Assembly (NCBI GenBank): GCA_038277395.1
Contig: CM076193.1
Coordinates: 142,713,813-142,777,812, forward strand
Direction of reading: 5' to 3'
DNA from: Dryocosmus kuriphilus
Taxonomy: Eukaryota; Arthropoda; Insecta; Hymenoptera; Cynipidae
DNA: 64,000 nucleotides
Made by a program: the position numbers and the translations under genes. The notes under the pieces are model-generated. The model saw nothing but the letters and a program-made list of their open reading frames with translations, searched no databases and had not been told where the DNA came from. Of the stretch, positions 60,841 through 64,000 are shown in pieces (positions within the stretch are counted from its first letter, which is position 1; the number at the start of each line of letters is the position of its first letter).

Positions 60841-63800
60841 GTGAGTAATATAATTTTCCTGTTGAATAAGATTTTTCTATCTTATCGACACAACGTGGGG
60901 GATTAAAAATATTTCTGGAAATATCAGTAGATTTTAAAAGATTCTGCAAAATTTTCGTGATGTTATAGAATATTATTGAATAATTTAAAAATAAATGAAA
61001 AAAGAATTTTTTTAAATTCTCAAGTAGTACATTTGAATAAACAAAATATTTCCCAAACTTCAATGTGTTTATATAAATTTAGACAATTACCAACAAATTT
61101 CAAGTATTTTAAAACATTCAATAAATTCTAATAAATTTTAAAATATTTTACAATTATAATTCAAAAGCTTTTTCACAATATCAATAGAATGATAAAGCTA
61201 TCAGTAAATTGGATTATAAAAGTTACAGAAATGTTAAAACATGAATTTTTACTTTGGAATTCAGGGGTTTTAAATTTTGTAATTTGACGGTCTTAAATTT
61301 TTGAAGTTTTCAAAATAAAATTGTTACTTTTTGATTTTAGTCTTCAAAGTGATGCATCTTCTCTTTTCAAGTTAAAAAAGTAGTTCAGTCCTTTCTTATT
61401 AACAACATTTACTAATGATATAATATAAGTTTTAATTTTATTTAAATATTATTTTAATATAGTTTAATAATTGATAACATTTTTGAAAGAGTGTAACAGT
61501 GTGTAACTATTTGATAACAATATATGATTGATATTTCACCAGTGACGTTACCGTTTTTTATTTATTGCTGAATTGATTCCGCCTCAGCTCTTACGCCTGA
61601 GGCAGTATTTATTTATTTTGAATTATAAACTGAAATACTGACGTAGAGAGAAAATACGTGACGTAAACATTATATTAATCGGAAACCTAGGAACAGAATT
61701 GAGGATATTTAGAATCCAGGGACGTTGTTAACTTATTGAAATTATGGGTTGGGCAGAATAAGGGGTGGGATGCTAATTCAATTTCTGCGAATTGTCAGCC
61801 ACTTTTTCCCCGGGAAAAGCAACTTATTTGGATAATTCTATTCAATTCCACGAACGACCAAGAAATAAAAGAATCTTGAAAAGCAGTCAACCGAAATCAT
61901 GATTCACCCTTCTTGAAAAAAAAAAAAAAAAAATCCATAAGAAGATACAACATTTCAAGAGTTTAAGGTCTTCTTCTGATGTATTCATACGATCCTAAAC
62001 GAAATTTTATTAAAATTTATTAAAAGTGAAATCGGCATTGTTTCTTGCAAAAATTACAGAAACAAGTTACTACGATAAACTACAATTTAAGTAGAGTAAT
62101 GTAGTAAAATAAGTTCTAAGTTTAATTTTCGAGTAAAAAGGTACCAAACTTTATAACTATAATTTCATCTTTTCCAGAAATTAATCAAAACGTGCTTTAT
62201 TATTTCTAAAATTATACATTTTATGAATATTTCTAGCCCAAAAAAGTATTAAAACATTTATTTTATTTACTAATACAGGTTCAAACTTTCGAAACAATTT
62301 TTCAAAATGTTGAAACCCTTATTATTTTTAAATACTTTATTCTATACTAGAGTCTTCACTCGTATTACATCCTGTACGATTTGTTAAGCTTAAAAAATTT
62401 TTGTGAGCCCCTTTTTAATTTTTTTAAACCAACCTTTTAATCTTTCATCAATTTGCGAGATTTTGAAATAACAAATTAACGAAACGATCGGTTTTTTTTC
62501 GCTGTAAGCAGAGATTAAGGGTTCCATCAATTGAAGTTTCATCGATCCATCATTTTTCGATTCGAAACTTTAATCCAGAAATAATCTTGCTTTTAAGGGA
62601 ATATTCCGCGTCTGAACTCGATTTACAGGGTGTAAGACTGCATTTATTCAGCCTTATACATTGCGGTGGCATACTGCATAATCTGGTAAAGTGCACCTCG
62701 GGACTCCTATCGACTATGTGTCACTTCTCCATAATTCCATCTCCGATCCAGCATCACCTTTTCCATGATAAAAATGCAAAAAAAAGTATTTTATCGATGA
62801 AGGTCATCCATCATTCTCCTATCATAAAATTTTACAAAATAGTTTTTTCTTCTTCAAAATGTCACGTAAGTAGGGCAATTGCTTACGCGCCCTATCCATA
62901 TTTCCATAATTTCGTCAACTATCACAATATTACTCGTCACCTTTCATATACCAAAATGTTTTCATACAAAAATTATCCCAATGATTTTTGTCCTCATAAG
63001 AAAATATTTCCTGTGACATTTTCAGACTTTCTCATAATATTCTTCCTTTCGGATACCATTAAAAACAGATTGTATTCAAATTTTTAAAATTCTGATATTA
63101 GCTTTACGAGGTGAAACAGGTAGAAAGGGACTAGAAAGATTTATAAGAGTATTTATTATCTTAATTTTGTTAACTTATTGACACTTGCTATTAAATTACA
63201 CATGCATACAAAAAAAGTGCGTGGAGCCAAAAAAGCGATCTATATTGCATTTGAGTATTGATATAGCATAGTCAAAATCTGCATTGATTGGAATTTTTTG
63301 CTTACCAGTTTTTTCTTATTCGAGTTTGAATTTTTATTTTATGTCAAATTATCCCAAGTAGGCTACCAAAAAGCGACAGTCTTTATTTGTTCCCTGTAAG
63401 GTGAATTTTTTAATAGCCCTTATGTTTAAAAAGATAATGAAAGTTTCATGTTACAACATGATCAACATTTTTCTCATGAACGGCTAAACGAATTTTGATG
63501 ATTCTTACGTTGAAATTTTTGTTTAAAAATGTACATTTCAGAAATGTTTCTCCCGAATATAAAAATGTTGAATTAAAAAAAAAAAAATTTTTTATAAACA
63601 AATTGAAGCTTTCTTTTTTCAAAGTTTGCAAGTTATTCTACATTTTTTCTGGAGGTATATGCGGAAAGAAATACTAAGTACTTTTGATTGTTTCACGGGA
63701 TATAAATAGAAAGTATAAAGACAGCCGAGAAATGAAACGTAGTTATTAAGGAAAATGGAACGTGACATGATGGCGGACTATTATTCGAATCTCAAAAGAG

Positions 63801-64000
63801 ATTTATCTGTAAAAGAAATAAAAAGAAAAAAAATTCACTGCACAGGTCATTTGAGAACAAAAGGATAGGATATTCAAGGAAATCTAACTAAAAATATTTT
63901 TACTTAGAGAATTTAGAATAACTTGCAAACAAAATTTTTCTTTTAAGAGAAAAAATGTACAATTATTTTATAAAAAAAAATGATATTTTTAAACAAATTC
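60841..64000. other. Intron 2 of the candidate ITG-like gene, open at the window end
   Basis: It starts with a GTGAGT donor. No continuation exon is recognised. A locally GC-richer stretch around 62600-62750 falls in a 166-codon open frame without an ATG start; I see no similarity in it. Confidence 0.5.

Overview
The window is AT-rich nuclear DNA from an insect. It shows spliced genes with GT-AG introns, an APC/Wnt scaffold gene, an Osiris-family (DUF1676) gene, and the 5' end of what looks like an ITG-like neuropeptide precursor, the last two being arthropod-type genes. The repeat load and gene set would suit a hymenopteran, but the sequence alone does not prove that. All exon models were built by hand from splice consensus, phase and protein similarity recalled from memory.

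Layout. (1) 1286-9476, + strand: an APC homologue in 15 exons, about 1720 codons. It has an ARM domain, 15- and 20-residue beta-catenin-binding repeats, and a run of phase-0 exons each ending in an Axin-binding SAMP motif; three of these motifs are decayed. Intron 6 holds a GAATTC mini-repeat and a possible internal promoter. (2) 9477-15178: 3' UTR, intergenic DNA, small repeats and candidate promoters. (3) 15179-28646, + strand: an Osiris-like gene in three exons, 247 codons. Its first intron (12.6 kb) is almost entirely a tandem array. The 1.6-kb unit of that array is a duplicated piece of the same gene (most of intron 1 plus the 5' part of exon 2), so the intron carries five dead copies of exon 2 before the live one. 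(4) 28647-42540: intergenic DNA with 10-bp-periodic GAATTC satellites, a MITE-like hairpin and a 2.1-kb palindrome. (5) 42541-48600: a fold-back element with about 0.5-kb inverted ends around eight copies of a 687-bp unit. (6) 49820-54060: a second 2.1-kb palindrome next to a broken Penelope-like retroelement (minus strand, reverse transcriptase plus GIY-YIG endonuclease) with a hammerhead-like ribozyme motif at its 3' end. (7) 54560-64000, + strand: promoter, signal-peptide exon and second exon of the candidate ITG-like precursor; later exons lie beyond the window. Its introns hold small inverted-repeat elements and a CG-rich 200-bp repeat.

The genes have no evident shared pathway: APC restrains Wnt signalling, Osiris proteins are secretory/cuticle-related, and the third is a secreted precursor. 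The most notable points are the exon-derived satellite inside the Osiris gene, the SAMP exon cassettes of APC, the possible ARM-less APC isoform, and the cluster of long palindromic elements beside the Penelope element.
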